DNA from: a virus
Strand: one strand, 5' to 3'
IMG/VR virus record: IMGVR_UViG_3300042445_000437
Span: 1-26,337 of that record
Length of the DNA: 26,337 bases
Shown here: piece by piece, positions 1 through 7,477 of the stretch
Layout: every line of letters starts with the position of its first letter
Numbering within the stretch: the first letter of the stretch is position 1
Notes under the pieces: generated by a model
Told to the model about the DNA's origin: nothing
Databases searched by the model: none
Seen by the model: only the letters and a program-made list of their open reading frames with translations
Made by a program: the position numbers and the translations under genes

Positions 1-528
1 GCATTGTATATGGGGTCGGTATCTGCTGAGTTATACGCTCAAACAAATATACTCATCAGGACCAATACTGATGGAACAGCAAAAGTATGGACATTTGGTG
101 ACGATGGTAGTTTAACATTGCCAGGTAACATCCTAGACAGCACAGGGGTTAATCAAACAGCCCAGCGTGTAGAAGGGTCGTGGACTGTTACAGCAGGTAC
201 TAACACCTACAGTTTCACACTGCCGTCGGACGGTACTTACACAATGTGGGTCAAGGGTAATATTCCTAATGGCATCATAGTGTGGAATGCTACCGCATCA
301 GTATCAAATACTAATGTTCCAGCAATAGGCACACAGTATGCTTGGAACTACACAGGTGGCGGAACACCAATTTCACTAACATCTATTCCTGATCAGATTA
401 AGGGAGTAGCAGGTACAATCAGTACAGATGCTACCTATGCGGGCACAACCAGCAATAGATTTGATTTTGGCATTAGTAATACCAGCGGTGCATCACAGAC
501 TGTTTATTATGGCTACACTAAAATTTAA
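1..528 (+). CDS. Tail fibre-like structural protein, 3' part (5' end outside window)
   Basis: The reading frame is open from the first base, so this is probably the C-terminal part of a longer gene; the TTG at 4 and ATG at 10 have no convincing ribosome binding site. Near the visible N-terminus is a segment of the type WTFGDDGSLTLPG (about residues 29-41), which I recognise as a repeat unit in fibre and baseplate-associated proteins of T4-like aquatic phages. The rest is rich in Thr, Ser, Gly and Asn with alternating hydrophobic residues, as expected for a beta-rich fibre, and ends in an aromatic YYGY segment. It lies directly upstream of two more structural genes. The exact function is not determinable. 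Structural role is fairly sure; fibre versus other appendage is inference. Confidence 0.7.
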   Translation, partial: ALYMGSVSAELYAQTNILIRTNTDGTAKVWTFGDDGSLTLPGNILDSTGVNQTAQRVEGSWTVTAGTNTYSFTLPSDGTYTMWVKGNIPNGIIVWNATASVSNTNVPAIGTQYAWNYTGGGTPISLTSIPDQIKGVAGTISTDATYAGTTSNRFDFGISNTSGASQTVYYGYTKI

Positions 529-529
529 C

Positions 530-537
530 GGTAAATA
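530..537 (+). promoter_or_regulatory. Weak late-promoter-like box
   Basis: GGTAAATA lies 18 bases before the ATG of the next gene, in the only gap between the two fibre-type genes. It differs by one base from the GATAAATA octamer found before several other genes here and resembles the T4 late consensus TATAAATA. No -35 element is visible, as expected for a T4-type late promoter. Low confidence because of the mismatch. Confidence 0.3.
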
Positions 538-555
538 TACTAAAGAGAGCGTATT

Positions 556-1131
556 ATGACAGTTCAAACAATCAATATCGGCAATGTAGTCAACGATGGA
601 CTAGGTGATGACCTACGCACGGCCTTTGAAAAAGTAAATGCCAACTTTGCGGATCTAAGCACTCAGCTAACTATTACTGCAATTAATCTAGGATTGAATG
701 GCTCTGACATTTTCAAACAAAAAGTAGGACAAGAATTACAATTCAGGAGTTTAGTTTCTGGTACTAAAATACTCATAGATGAGCAAACAGAAACCATAGT
801 AATCAACAATACATCACCAGATGCATTTACTAGAATAGATACCGATGCTGGCAGTGTTTTGGCCAGCACACATCAACAAATAACACTGGAAGGTACATAT
901 GCTCCGGAATCTTATACGCGGACCAAAGATATTGAAGTAACGACTTCCGGTAGCTCTGTAAAATTTAAAACTATTTTACCGATCACTGAAATATTAACAA
1001 CTTTTGATTTTGGTCCAGCAGCAGGCAACTTTACCAATACCACACAGTTAGCGTTGGCTTCAGCTAATATTGACTTCGGTACTGTCTTACTACCGGGAAG
1101 ATTAGATCTAGATTGTGGAACACTAGGTTAA
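556..1131 (+). CDS. Virion structural protein with conserved NDG-GD-LR-AF-K-N-NF N-terminus
   Basis: A 191-residue protein. Its N-terminus (about residues 6-34) carries the pattern G-x-V-x-NDG-x-GDDLRTAFEKVNANF, which I recognise as a common N-terminal module of structural proteins in marine T4-like phages. The remainder is Thr- and Ile-rich and probably beta-structured, with no enzymatic motif. The ATG at 556 fits because the conserved module starts at once, although the upstream AGAGAG is only a modest ribosome binding site. It sits between two structural genes in the same direction and is likely part of a late transcription unit. The specific particle component is unknown. Confidence 0.7.
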   Translation: MTVQTINIGNVVNDGLGDDLRTAFEKVNANFADLSTQLTITAINLGLNGSDIFKQKVGQELQFRSLVSGTKILIDEQTETIVINNTSPDAFTRIDTDAGSVLASTHQQITLEGTYAPESYTRTKDIEVTTSGSSVKFKTILPITEILTTFDFGPAAGNFTNTTQLALASANIDFGTVLLPGRLDLDCGTLG

Positions 1132-1141
1132 GGAGTAGTCA

Positions 1142-3751
1142 ATGATAACCTGGCAAACACCAGCTGGAAGCCTAGGAAAGATAACCGAAAGAATAATTAT
1201 AGAAATTCCTCTTTCTGCTAGCTCTAACATAGGATCAGTTTCTTATTCAGTTATCGCAGGAAGTCTACCGCGTGGGCTAAGATTATCAGGCAATAAAATT
1301 TCAGGCAGTCCTGTTGAGGTTAAACGATATACTGAAAGTCGATTCGTAGTACGAGCATCGGACGGCATCGATCTAGAGGACAGAACTTTTAGCATATCAG
1401 TAGACGGTGCCGATATACCCGAATGGGTTACTACCGAAGGTTTCTTAAAGGTCGGGCCGGGGGAAGCATATTTTGTCTTAGACAACAGTTATGTTAGCTT
1501 CCAGTTAGAAGCCACGGACACTGATCTTACCGCAGGCGATAAGTTAGAATATTTCTTGATACCCACTGGAGGACAACTGCCTCCGGGATTAAATTTATCC
1601 ACAGATGGTATTATTTCTGGATTCACCGATCCGATATTTGCTGTAGATTATATTTCATCAGACACCGGTTCGTACGATACAGGTGCATTTGATGTAACTC
1701 CTCTAGACTTTTCCGAAGCCAAATCAAACGGGTTTGATAGTTATTTCTACGATAATCAAACTTTCGATTACACTGAATCTAGCCGTATTCCTCGAAGACT
1801 CAGTAGGATATACACATTTGCAGTAGCAGTTAGTGATGGTGCGAATACCATTACTCGTATTTTTAAAATATATGTAGTAACTGAAGAATTCTTACAGGCC
1901 GATAACAGCCTGTTGCAGGTCGATACTAATTTGTTCCAAGCGGACAGTTCTAAGGATAGGATTCCATTATGGATAACTGAAAGCAATCTTGGAAGATATA
2001 GATCAAATAATTATCTAACTATATTTTTAGATGTTTATGATCCGCCTAGTCTATCAGGCACACTGACATTTTATTTGTTGTCTCAGAATCCTGACGGTAG
2101 TGTCAGTGAAATTCCGCCTGGCACCGAATTAGACAGTATCACTGGAGAGGTTGCTGGAAGGATTCCATACCAATCAGCTGTAACTAAAACTTACAAATTT
2201 ACCATGCTGGCTGTTAATTTTTCTCAGGTGTTGGCCACTACCACTTATACACTAGCAGGAAATTGGAATTCAATATCTAATTACCTTCCGAACTTTGCAG
2301 TAAAGTACGAAGAAGATATATATGTTTCTCTCATAGCCAATCGAAACGTTGTTCCTACAAATGAGACCTATTGGCTCAAGGGCACATCGTCGGCTCAGAA
2401 AACATTCACTATAGAACTAGTAGGAGAAATTGAAAGCAGCGTCGAATGGATAACTCCTAGTGATCGAGGAACTATTAAACCTAATCAACCTAGCAGGGTA
2501 TATGTTGAGGCACAAAGTTTACTGTATGGCGGAAGGATTGCCTACGAGTTTGTTTCAGGATCGTTGCCTCCTGGATTAACTTTTTTACCAACTGGTGATG
2601 TGCAAGGTAAAGTAAAGCAGTTTGCAGACACAGCTGGTCCAGGATTGACTAGATACTTCGACGGGGATTCGTCTTATGATGATTCTTCGGGCGATGTTAA
2701 AACATTTGATATTACATTTGACGGTGGATCGACTAGTTTCGATAAAAAGTTTACATTCACTATCAAAGCCAAGGATGCTGTTAATTTTGCAGAGCTCAAC
2801 AGAACATTCACTGTTACGGTTGTTGCAGACAATCAAAAAACATTCGCCAACTTGTATCTAAAAGCATTCCAATCTAAGAATAAGAGATTAGACTGGTACA
2901 ACTTTATCACAGATGCTACTATTTTTAAACCAGAAGATATCTATAGATACGGTGATGCAAATTACGGAATACAATCAGATCTCAAAGTTTTAGTGTTTGC
3001 TGGTATCGAATCTGTATCAGCAGTTAATTACATACAAGCTATGAGTAGAAATCATTATAAAAAACGCTTGCTCTTCGGAGACGTTAAAGTCGCCAAGGGC
3101 AAGGATCAAGATACTCAAGAAGTTGTGTATGAAGTGATCTATGTTGATATCGTGGACGAGTTTGAAAAATCTGGAAAAAGTGTAGCACAAACTCAACAAT
3201 TATCAAATGGAATAAACAGCAGAGTGCTGATCAGTTATGACGCTATCAAAGTAGACAGCGACATACCATTTGCCAGTGATAGAGATCATCAGCGTATTTT
3301 TCCAAATAGTTTAAAAAATATGCGCACCAGGATTGAGGGAGTCGGCGAAAGAGATCGCGAGCTACTACCGCTATGGATGAGAAGTATTCAAGAGGATACC
3401 TTTGTAGAATCTGGATATGTTAAATCGTTGGTTATCTGTTATGCCAAGCCCGGAAAAGCAGATATTATTCTATCTAGGATAAAAGCCAAGACACAATATG
3501 CTTCTAGAGGAGAATGGTCTTCTAGTATAAATTACACTATAAATGATTCAGTGTTGTACAAAGGACTGTACTATACCTGTATTTTAGATAACAATAATAA
3601 AATACCCAATACAGAAACTGATTTTTGGACTAGAAATTTTGATTTCAAATCGATCGATTTTCTAGCTGACCGATATCTAATTGACGTAATCGACGGGGAA
3701 ATAGAGGATAAATACCTTGCGTTTCCACAACGCGGAGAAAAATTACCATGA
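1142..3751 (+). CDS. Large baseplate or adhesion protein with Ig-like and carbohydrate-binding-like modules
   Basis: An 869-residue modular protein preceded by AAGGAG. Four segments match the putative-Ig (He_PIG, cadherin-like) signature of the type GSLPPGLTLS-x-x-G-x-I-x-G: about residues 42-60 (GSLPRGLRLSGNKISG), 143-160 (GQLPPGLNLSTDGIISG), 324-342 (degenerate) and 473-490 (GSLPPGLTFLPTGDVQG). Two further segments, about 373-414 and 790-833, have the W-x-Y-x-V-x-Y-x-x-x-x-Y-x-P-x-W spacing of CBM5/12 chitin-binding-like modules (for example GEWSSSINYTINDSVLYKG). Between them is a region (about 570-700) with an IYRYGDANYGIQSD segment that I recognise from marine T4-like virion proteins. It neighbours fibre-type genes. 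A role in host surface attachment or the baseplate is inferred. No enzyme signature is seen. Confidence 0.75.
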   Translation: MITWQTPAGSLGKITERIIIEIPLSASSNIGSVSYSVIAGSLPRGLRLSGNKISGSPVEVKRYTESRFVVRASDGIDLEDRTFSISVDGADIPEWVTTEGFLKVGPGEAYFVLDNSYVSFQLEATDTDLTAGDKLEYFLIPTGGQLPPGLNLSTDGIISGFTDPIFAVDYISSDTGSYDTGAFDVTPLDFSEAKSNGFDSYFYDNQTFDYTESSRIPRRLSRIYTFAVAVSDGANTITRIFKIYVVTEEFLQADNSLLQVDTNLFQADSSKDRIPLWITESNLGRYRSNNYLTIFLDVYDPPSLSGTLTFYLLSQNPDGSVSEIPPGTELDSITGEVAGRIPYQSAVTKTYKFTMLAVNFSQVLATTTYTLAGNWNSISNYLPNFAVKYEEDIYVSLIANRNVVPTNETYWLKGTSSAQKTFTIELVGEIESSVEWITPSDRGTIKPNQPSRVYVEAQSLLYGGRIAYEFVSGSLPPGLTFLPTGDVQGKVKQFADTAGPGLTRYFDGDSSYDDSSGDVKTFDITFDGGSTSFDKKFTFTIKAKDAVNFAELNRTFTVTVVADNQKTFANLYLKAFQSKNKRLDWYNFITDATIFKPEDIYRYGDANYGIQSDLKVLVFAGIESVSAVNYIQAMSRNHYKKRLLFGDVKVAKGKDQDTQEVVYEVIYVDIVDEFEKSGKSVAQTQQLSNGINSRVLISYDAIKVDSDIPFASDRDHQRIFPNSLKNMRTRIEGVGERDRELLPLWMRSIQEDTFVESGYVKSLVICYAKPGKADIILSRIKAKTQYASRGEWSSSINYTINDSVLYKGLYYTCILDNNNKIPNTETDFWTRNFDFKSIDFLADRYLIDVIDGEIEDKYLAFPQRGEKLP
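3707..3714 (+). promoter_or_regulatory. Possible late promoter GATAAATA inside the upstream gene
   Basis: The octamer GATAAATA, identical to the ones before 10238, 18465 and 23524, lies 33 bases before the ATG at 3748. It is inside coding sequence (codons for D-K-Y), so it may be chance. The distance to the next start is suitable for a short leader containing the GCGGAGAAAA ribosome-binding region. Confidence 0.3.
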
Positions 3752-4344
3752 CAATAACAACCACTAGCAATATCAATTACTTGAGCGTAAATGAAAACTT
3801 TCCAGTCGCAGGACAGGATAACGATACACAGGTATTTCGAGACAACTTTGATACCATAAAGACCAGTCTAAGAAATGCTAAAACTGAAGTCAATGAACTC
3901 CTCGGAGCAGCAGCGAGACTAGATAATGATAACGATTTTGGACTTAATATTGTACAGAACGCATTATTACAAAGTAATAGAGAACAAAAATGGGATGGCG
4001 GTGCTGTTGCAGCTAGTCCGCTAACTGTAGACTTTCAAAACGGATCATATCATATATATAGATTCGGTGCTAACACTACATTGGAATTTTTAAATCTTCC
4101 AGGTGATCCGGCATACACAGCAGAAGTTACTCCTATCGGAATGGGAAAGATACGTTTAGAATTATACGGCGATGGCACTGCTAGGACCATTGGTTTCTCA
4201 TCTTCAGGTGGCACTGTAATTAAAAAGAATTCGGATTTCCCTGCTAGTCTTGTACTAACATCTTCAACCAATCCAGTGTTCATCGATGTCTGGAGACACA
4301 GCCAAGAAATCATATTCATGCAATATCTTGGACAGTTTGCATGA
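3748..4344 (+). CDS. Virion structural protein with DNDTQ-FRDNF motif
   Basis: A 198-residue protein whose start overlaps the stop of the preceding gene (ATGA), implying translational coupling. Residues about 14-45 contain NENFPVAGQDNDTQVFRDNF followed by an amphipathic helix (IKTSLRNAKTEVNELL). This N-terminal module is recurrent in structural proteins of marine T4-like phages. The C-terminal half is beta-rich and ends in VWRHSQEIIFMQYLGQF. No catalytic motif is seen. Its position at the end of the structural block suggests a particle component, perhaps a fibre or baseplate accessory, but nothing more specific can be supported. Confidence 0.7.
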   Translation: MTITTTSNINYLSVNENFPVAGQDNDTQVFRDNFDTIKTSLRNAKTEVNELLGAAARLDNDNDFGLNIVQNALLQSNREQKWDGGAVAASPLTVDFQNGSYHIYRFGANTTLEFLNLPGDPAYTAEVTPIGMGKIRLELYGDGTARTIGFSSSGGTVIKKNSDFPASLVLTSSTNPVFIDVWRHSQEIIFMQYLGQFA

Positions 4345-4577
4345 TGTTTCATCCATTCGAAGGCAACCTTTCGGATTTCAAAGATGCCGAAATTGAACAA
4401 CGCCTTTTTGAATTGAACAAAAAATACCACGCTGCGGCACGTCTGGGCAAGCCAGAACTATTGACACAACTCGCAACATTTGTTACAATATATAGAGATG
4501 AACTTAATAAAAGATACTCTCTTAAAATTAAACAACAACTGGATGGCGACTTGGGTCAATTGATTAATGTGGACTAA
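4341..4577 (+). CDS. Small conserved T4-like phage protein, function unknown
   Basis: A 78-residue soluble protein. Two adjacent ATG codons (4341 and 4344) overlap the stop of the preceding gene, and either could be used; both lie close to an otherwise weak ribosome binding site. The N-terminal HPFEGNLSDFKDAEIEQRL and the LGKPELLTQLATFVTIYRDEL segment resemble a small family seen downstream of structural genes in marine T4-like phages. It is predicted to be mostly alpha-helical. I do not know its function. Confidence 0.65.
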   Translation: MMFHPFEGNLSDFKDAEIEQRLFELNKKYHAAARLGKPELLTQLATFVTIYRDELNKRYSLKIKQQLDGDLGQLINVD

Positions 4578-5034
4578 TACTGAAAAAGAACTAATAGAAG
4601 GCATCATCAAGCACGGTCCGGAAATATTGGAACATTGTGCGTGTTCTGATGATATCTCTAAATACCTATCTCGTCTACAGGACGAACATCTGCACTACCC
4701 CAAACCCACTGAAATAGACACATCGAAATGGTTTATGCCTAACGATTATTGTCCAAATTTAGTAGAGTATCTCTATGGGTGCTGTCAGACACAGGAACAG
4801 AAAGATAGAGTTAGTTTAGAATTAGATTTATATATAAAAAATAATATGATGGACATGTTGTTTTTTATAAAATACCTAGTAGATACCTTGCGTAAAAACA
4901 AGATAATATGGGGTGTGGGTAGAGGATCAAGTGTAGCAAGTTATGTGCTCTATTTAATAGGGGTGCATAAGGTGGATAGTATTAAATACAATCTACCAAT
5001 AGAAGAATTCTTCAAAGGAGATCAAAATGGGTAA
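4567..5034 (+). CDS. DNA polymerase III alpha-subunit (DnaE)-like fragment without catalytic aspartates
   Basis: A 155-residue protein overlapping its upstream neighbour by 11 bases. Residues about 80-150 align by eye with the bacterial PolIII alpha palm region: the stretch before the motif (FFIKYLVDTLRKNKIIWG) corresponds to the YFLIV-D-I-WAK-x-I segment. The block GVGRGSSVASYVLYLIGVHK (116-135) corresponds to the GPGRGSAAGSLVAY block and is followed by the counterpart of DPL-y-LLFERFL. In DnaE the catalytic PDFDVD aspartates come shortly after this point; here the protein stops instead. The N-terminal 60 residues are not recognisable, and no PHP, finger or tau-binding region is present. It is therefore unlikely to polymerise DNA by itself. 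It could be a stand-alone binding or decoy module, or the phage family that databases label DNA polymerase III alpha. Confidence 0.7.
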   Translation: MWTNTEKELIEGIIKHGPEILEHCACSDDISKYLSRLQDEHLHYPKPTEIDTSKWFMPNDYCPNLVEYLYGCCQTQEQKDRVSLELDLYIKNNMMDMLFFIKYLVDTLRKNKIIWGVGRGSSVASYVLYLIGVHKVDSIKYNLPIEEFFKGDQNG

Positions 5035-5254
5035 AGTATACACTAGCGTTAGAGGTAAAGAAATTGACATGGAAAAACTGTCATTGAAAAATGAAACTGA
5101 AATCGCAGTCGGAAATGTTAGAGTAAATGCACGTGGGGATGAATTAGGTCATGGCGGAAAAGTTGTTCGTACTAGAGAACAGGTTCTTCAAGACTATTAT
5201 AAAACCAATCCCAAAGCTATAACAGAAGAAATTGTCGAAAGAAGAAAGAAATAA
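5027..5254 (+). CDS. Small conserved protein with VNARGDELG motif, function unknown
   Basis: A 75-residue, charged protein preceded by AAAGGAGATCAAA and overlapping the end of the DnaE-like gene by 8 bases. Residues about 28-45 read VGNVRVNARGDELGHGGKVV, followed by RTREQV and YY. I recognise this as a widely conserved small protein of marine T4-like phages with no assigned role. It contains an RGD tripeptide, probably without adhesive meaning. The C-terminus is basic (RRKK). Confidence 0.7.
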   Translation: MGKVYTSVRGKEIDMEKLSLKNETEIAVGNVRVNARGDELGHGGKVVRTREQVLQDYYKTNPKAITEEIVERRKK

Positions 5255-5256
5255 TT

Positions 5257-5610
5257 ATGGCTGCATACGAAGCTAAGAAAGTAAAGATCCGTGCCTTGAA
5301 TGATCATGTGCTTGTTAAGGAAATGAATTTCAGCGAAAGAACAACCACTGCTGGAATTGTACTTAGAAGTGATAACGGTAAATCCGAAGGTATTAGGCCT
5401 CGTTGGGCACAGGTATACTGTGTTGGGCCCAACCAAAAGGATGTCAGCGTGGGACAATGGATACTAGTCGAACACGGCCGATGGACTCGCGGGATCGATA
5501 TTGATGATGGGGACGGTGCCAAAACCATCAGACGAGTAGATAACAACTGTATATTAGCAGTATCTGATATAGAGCCTAGCTTCGAAGACGATATGGTCAT
5601 GGGTGGCTAA
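5257..5610 (+). CDS. groES: GroES-like co-chaperonin
   Basis: A 117-residue protein matching the Cpn10 fold: KIRALNDHVLVKE (10-22) corresponds to the first strand RPLHDRVIVK, and TTAGIVL (30-36) to the mobile loop whose IVL tripeptide docks on GroEL. VYCVGPNQKDVSVGQWILVE and ILAVSDIEPSF correspond to the beta-barrel core and C-terminal strand. A 10-12-residue insertion follows the mobile loop compared with bacterial GroES. In T4 the equivalent role is filled by gp31, needed with host GroEL to fold the major capsid protein gp23; the same use is likely here. The gene lies in a run of tightly packed small genes. Confidence 0.85.
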   Translation: MAAYEAKKVKIRALNDHVLVKEMNFSERTTTAGIVLRSDNGKSEGIRPRWAQVYCVGPNQKDVSVGQWILVEHGRWTRGIDIDDGDGAKTIRRVDNNCILAVSDIEPSFEDDMVMGG

Positions 5611-5850
5611 ATGCATCTCAAGAGAAAAACTTGGGATGTGGCTAACGTAGTTAACCAGATACACGATATTTCAAGACAGTGTTCAAGCCCTTATAATGAG
5701 GGCTTCACTGCTTTTGAACTCAAAAAAGATCTGTATCAAATTAAATTTATCATAGATGAAGCACTCAAAACATCTCCTACCTTTTATGGAGAAGAAGAGT
5801 GGTTGACAGAACAAGAAAAAAAGCGTATCATTAAGATATTAAAGTCTTAA
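5611..5850 (+). CDS. Hypothetical small protein
   Basis: A 79-residue protein whose ATG directly follows the stop codon of the groES-like gene, suggesting coupled translation. It is alpha-helical and charged, with a C-terminal WLTEQEKKRIIKILKS segment. There are no recognisable motifs, no membrane segment and no cysteine pairs beyond a single Cys at residue 25. I do not recognise a family. Confidence 0.6.
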   Translation: MHLKRKTWDVANVVNQIHDISRQCSSPYNEGFTAFELKKDLYQIKFIIDEALKTSPTFYGEEEWLTEQEKKRIIKILKS

Positions 5851-5859
5851 GGAGATACG

Positions 5860-6228
5860 ATGACTAACCCATTTCGCGATCAAGCGAAGTTCATGAAAGC
5901 CTGCGATCAAAGCGTCGGCTCAATTAATGAAGCACAATACAAACTGTATTGCGATCTAATCCACGAAGAATTCAACGAAGAGTTTAAGGTAGCATTAGAA
6001 AACAACGACCGAGTAGAGCAATTAGATGCGCTGATCGATATATTAGTTGTTACTATAGGTGCTATCCATAGCGGCGGGTTTAACGCAGAAGCCGCATGGA
6101 AAGAAGTCATGCGTACCAACTTTGCTAAGATTGATACCGAAACTGGCAAGGTACGTAAACGTGAGGATGGCAAAGTACTCAAGCCGACTGGTTGGGTCGC
6201 TCCGGAACTAGCACCGTTTGTAAAATAG
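5860..6228 (+). CDS. MazG-like / PRA-PH-type nucleotide pyrophosphohydrolase
   Basis: A 122-residue all-alpha protein with an AAGGAGAT ribosome binding site. It has the metal-binding signature of the MazG-like superfamily: E37-x-x-E40 in the helix HEEFNEEF, then E53-x-x-D56 followed by D60 in VEQLDALIDILVV, and AWKEVMRTNFAKI near residue 85-97. The length and arrangement are closest to phosphoribosyl-ATP pyrophosphohydrolase-like phage proteins. These enzymes hydrolyse (d)NTPs or related nucleotides to monophosphates plus pyrophosphate. In phages they are thought to tune nucleotide pools or alarmone levels during infection. The substrate cannot be read from sequence. Confidence 0.75.
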   Translation: MTNPFRDQAKFMKACDQSVGSINEAQYKLYCDLIHEEFNEEFKVALENNDRVEQLDALIDILVVTIGAIHSGGFNAEAAWKEVMRTNFAKIDTETGKVRKREDGKVLKPTGWVAPELAPFVK

Positions 6229-6231
6229 TCA

Positions 6232-6492
6232 ATGACTGAAGAATTCAACATACTCGATATGTCTCCAGAAGAAGCTCAGGCCTTCATACGCAGAGTTATG
6301 GGCCCACCGAAGCGTCAAATAGCAGACGAAGAGTATAAACACGTTTGGCTTATGTTAAAAATGACCGAACCAACACGCACCAGCAATAATCAACATAGCT
6401 GGTGTGAAGAATATTATGTAGGTGGCAAGTATTATGATGTACATTACTTTCCCAATGAAGAACCAATTATAGAAGAAGTATTACCAGAATGA
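6232..6492 (+). CDS. Hypothetical small acidic protein
   Basis: An 86-residue acidic protein beginning 4 bases after the pyrophosphohydrolase stop and overlapping the start of the next gene by 4 bases (ATGA). Features visible are an N-terminal LDMSPEEAQAFIRRVMG helix and an aromatic-rich CEEYYVGGKYYDVHYF segment near residues 61-76. No family is recognised. The position between two nucleotide-handling enzymes suggests co-expression only. Confidence 0.6.
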   Translation: MTEEFNILDMSPEEAQAFIRRVMGPPKRQIADEEYKHVWLMLKMTEPTRTSNNQHSWCEEYYVGGKYYDVHYFPNEEPIIEEVLPE

Positions 6493-6923
6493 AAATAGGA
6501 TTTACCTGCTCAACCTTTGACCTGTTTCATGCAGGCCATATCATGATGCTCAAAGAAGCAAAGACGCAGTGCGATCATTTGATCGTGGGATTACAGACGG
6601 ATCCTACTATCGATCGACCCGGAATTAAAAACAAACCAGTTCAAAGTGTTTTTGAACGCTACGAGCAACTTAAGGCCTGCAAGTATATTGACGAGATACT
6701 TGTTTACGAAACGGAAGAAGATCTTGTAAACATCTTGCTTTCTTATCCTATTAATGTTAGAATACTAGGACAAGAATACGAAGATGAAGATTTTACCGGT
6801 AGACATGAATGTATAGATCGCGGTATTGAATTTTATTTCAACAAGCGAGAACATAATTTTTCAACCAGTGAACTGCGACAGCGAGTAATTGCTGCCGAAA
6901 TTAACAAAGGATTAAGACAATGA
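6489..6923 (+). CDS. Cytidylyltransferase-like protein (TagD / glycerol-3-phosphate cytidylyltransferase family)
   Basis: A 144-residue single-domain nucleotidyltransferase. The N-terminal FTCSTFDLFHAGHIMMLKEA holds the HxGH signature (H14-A-G-H17) that binds the nucleotide phosphates, and S125-T-S-x-L-R-x-R132 near the C-terminus matches the second family motif (ISTTxIxxR). This fits the glycerol-3-phosphate cytidylyltransferase group, which transfers CMP from CTP to a phosphorylated alcohol, although closely similar small enzymes use FMN, ethanolamine phosphate or sugar phosphates. It overlaps its upstream neighbour by 4 bases. A role in capsule, surface sugar or cofactor synthesis is possible. 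The substrate cannot be decided. Confidence 0.8.
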   Translation: MKIGFTCSTFDLFHAGHIMMLKEAKTQCDHLIVGLQTDPTIDRPGIKNKPVQSVFERYEQLKACKYIDEILVYETEEDLVNILLSYPINVRILGQEYEDEDFTGRHECIDRGIEFYFNKREHNFSTSELRQRVIAAEINKGLRQ

Positions 6924-7147
6924 GTATGGATCAAGGAGCAGTATTTTTGGCTTCTAGTATTTTATTAATGTTGGGCTTTATAGTGATAGTAGCTGGAGCA
7001 ATCGCTATTAATAATTTGCTATGTCGATATTGGAAACCTGTTAAGATTTTTCATCCAGACAGCTGGAGAGGTTTTAATCCACCTATCGTATCTACAGAAC
7101 AAAAAAATAAAGGAGTAATTGATGGAGATTCAACCAAAGGACACTAG
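6920..7147 (+). CDS. Small single-pass membrane protein
   Basis: A 75-residue protein overlapping the preceding gene by 4 bases. Residues about 8-31 (ASSILLMLGFIVIVAGAIAI) form one strong transmembrane helix. It is followed by a soluble tail containing CRYWKPVKIFHPDSWRG. No family is recognised. The 3' end overlaps the next small gene (start 7122) by 26 bases in a different frame. Confidence 0.6.
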   Translation: MSMDQGAVFLASSILLMLGFIVIVAGAIAINNLLCRYWKPVKIFHPDSWRGFNPPIVSTEQKNKGVIDGDSTKGH

Positions 7148-7289
7148 TAAGGGACATTTTTATGTCAGCCTTGCTAAAAGTGCTATCCGTATTGTAGCAG
7201 GCGGCTGTTTGATCACAGGCAACTTGCTAATGGCGGGTGTTTGTTTTATAATGGCTGAAGTGTTAGGCATTGTTGAGGAATTGGTATGA
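7122..7289 (+). CDS. Small hydrophobic protein, 55 residues
   Basis: An ATG at 7122 is preceded by AAAGGAGTAATTG, a strong ribosome binding site, and opens a 55-codon frame ending in TGA at 7287-7289. The start of the next gene overlaps this stop (ATGA at 7286), the same coupling used throughout the region. The protein has a soluble N-terminus (MEIQPKDTSKGHFYVSLAKS) and one hydrophobic helix (about 21-48), so it is probably a membrane protein. No family is recognised. The ribosome binding site plus stop-start overlap and the otherwise unexplained 138-base gap are the reasons for calling it. Confidence 0.65.
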   Translation: MEIQPKDTSKGHFYVSLAKSAIRIVAGGCLITGNLLMAGVCFIMAEVLGIVEELV

Positions 7290-7477
7290 GGAATATTGAA
7301 TTAGTTGATGCGGTGATCGCATTGCACGACATTGCTCGCACAGTAGAAAGAGAAATTGGTCGAGGCCAGTTAAGCGACGACATTCGATCATGCGCAGATC
7401 GATTGCATGAACTCTCGCTGTATGATGCAAAAAATAGTATAATTACACAAGACACTATTAACAAGGCAAAAGAATGA
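7286..7477 (+). CDS. Hypothetical small helical protein
   Basis: A 63-residue charged, predicted all-helical protein whose start overlaps the stop of the 55-residue membrane protein and whose end overlaps the start of gene 44 by 4 bases. The ribosome binding site region (TGAGGAATTGGT) includes GAGG. The sequence (HDIARTVEREIGRGQLSDDI, HELSLYDAKNS) has no known motif. Tight coupling to gene 44 suggests co-translation with the clamp loader, not necessarily a shared function. Confidence 0.6.
   Translation: MRNIELVDAVIALHDIARTVEREIGRGQLSDDIRSCADRLHELSLYDAKNSIITQDTINKAKE

Noticed and set aside
4050-4430. 126-codon open frame on the minus strand across two + strand genes
   Set aside because: It crosses a coupled gene boundary and has no recognisable features. 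The + strand genes match known phage protein types.
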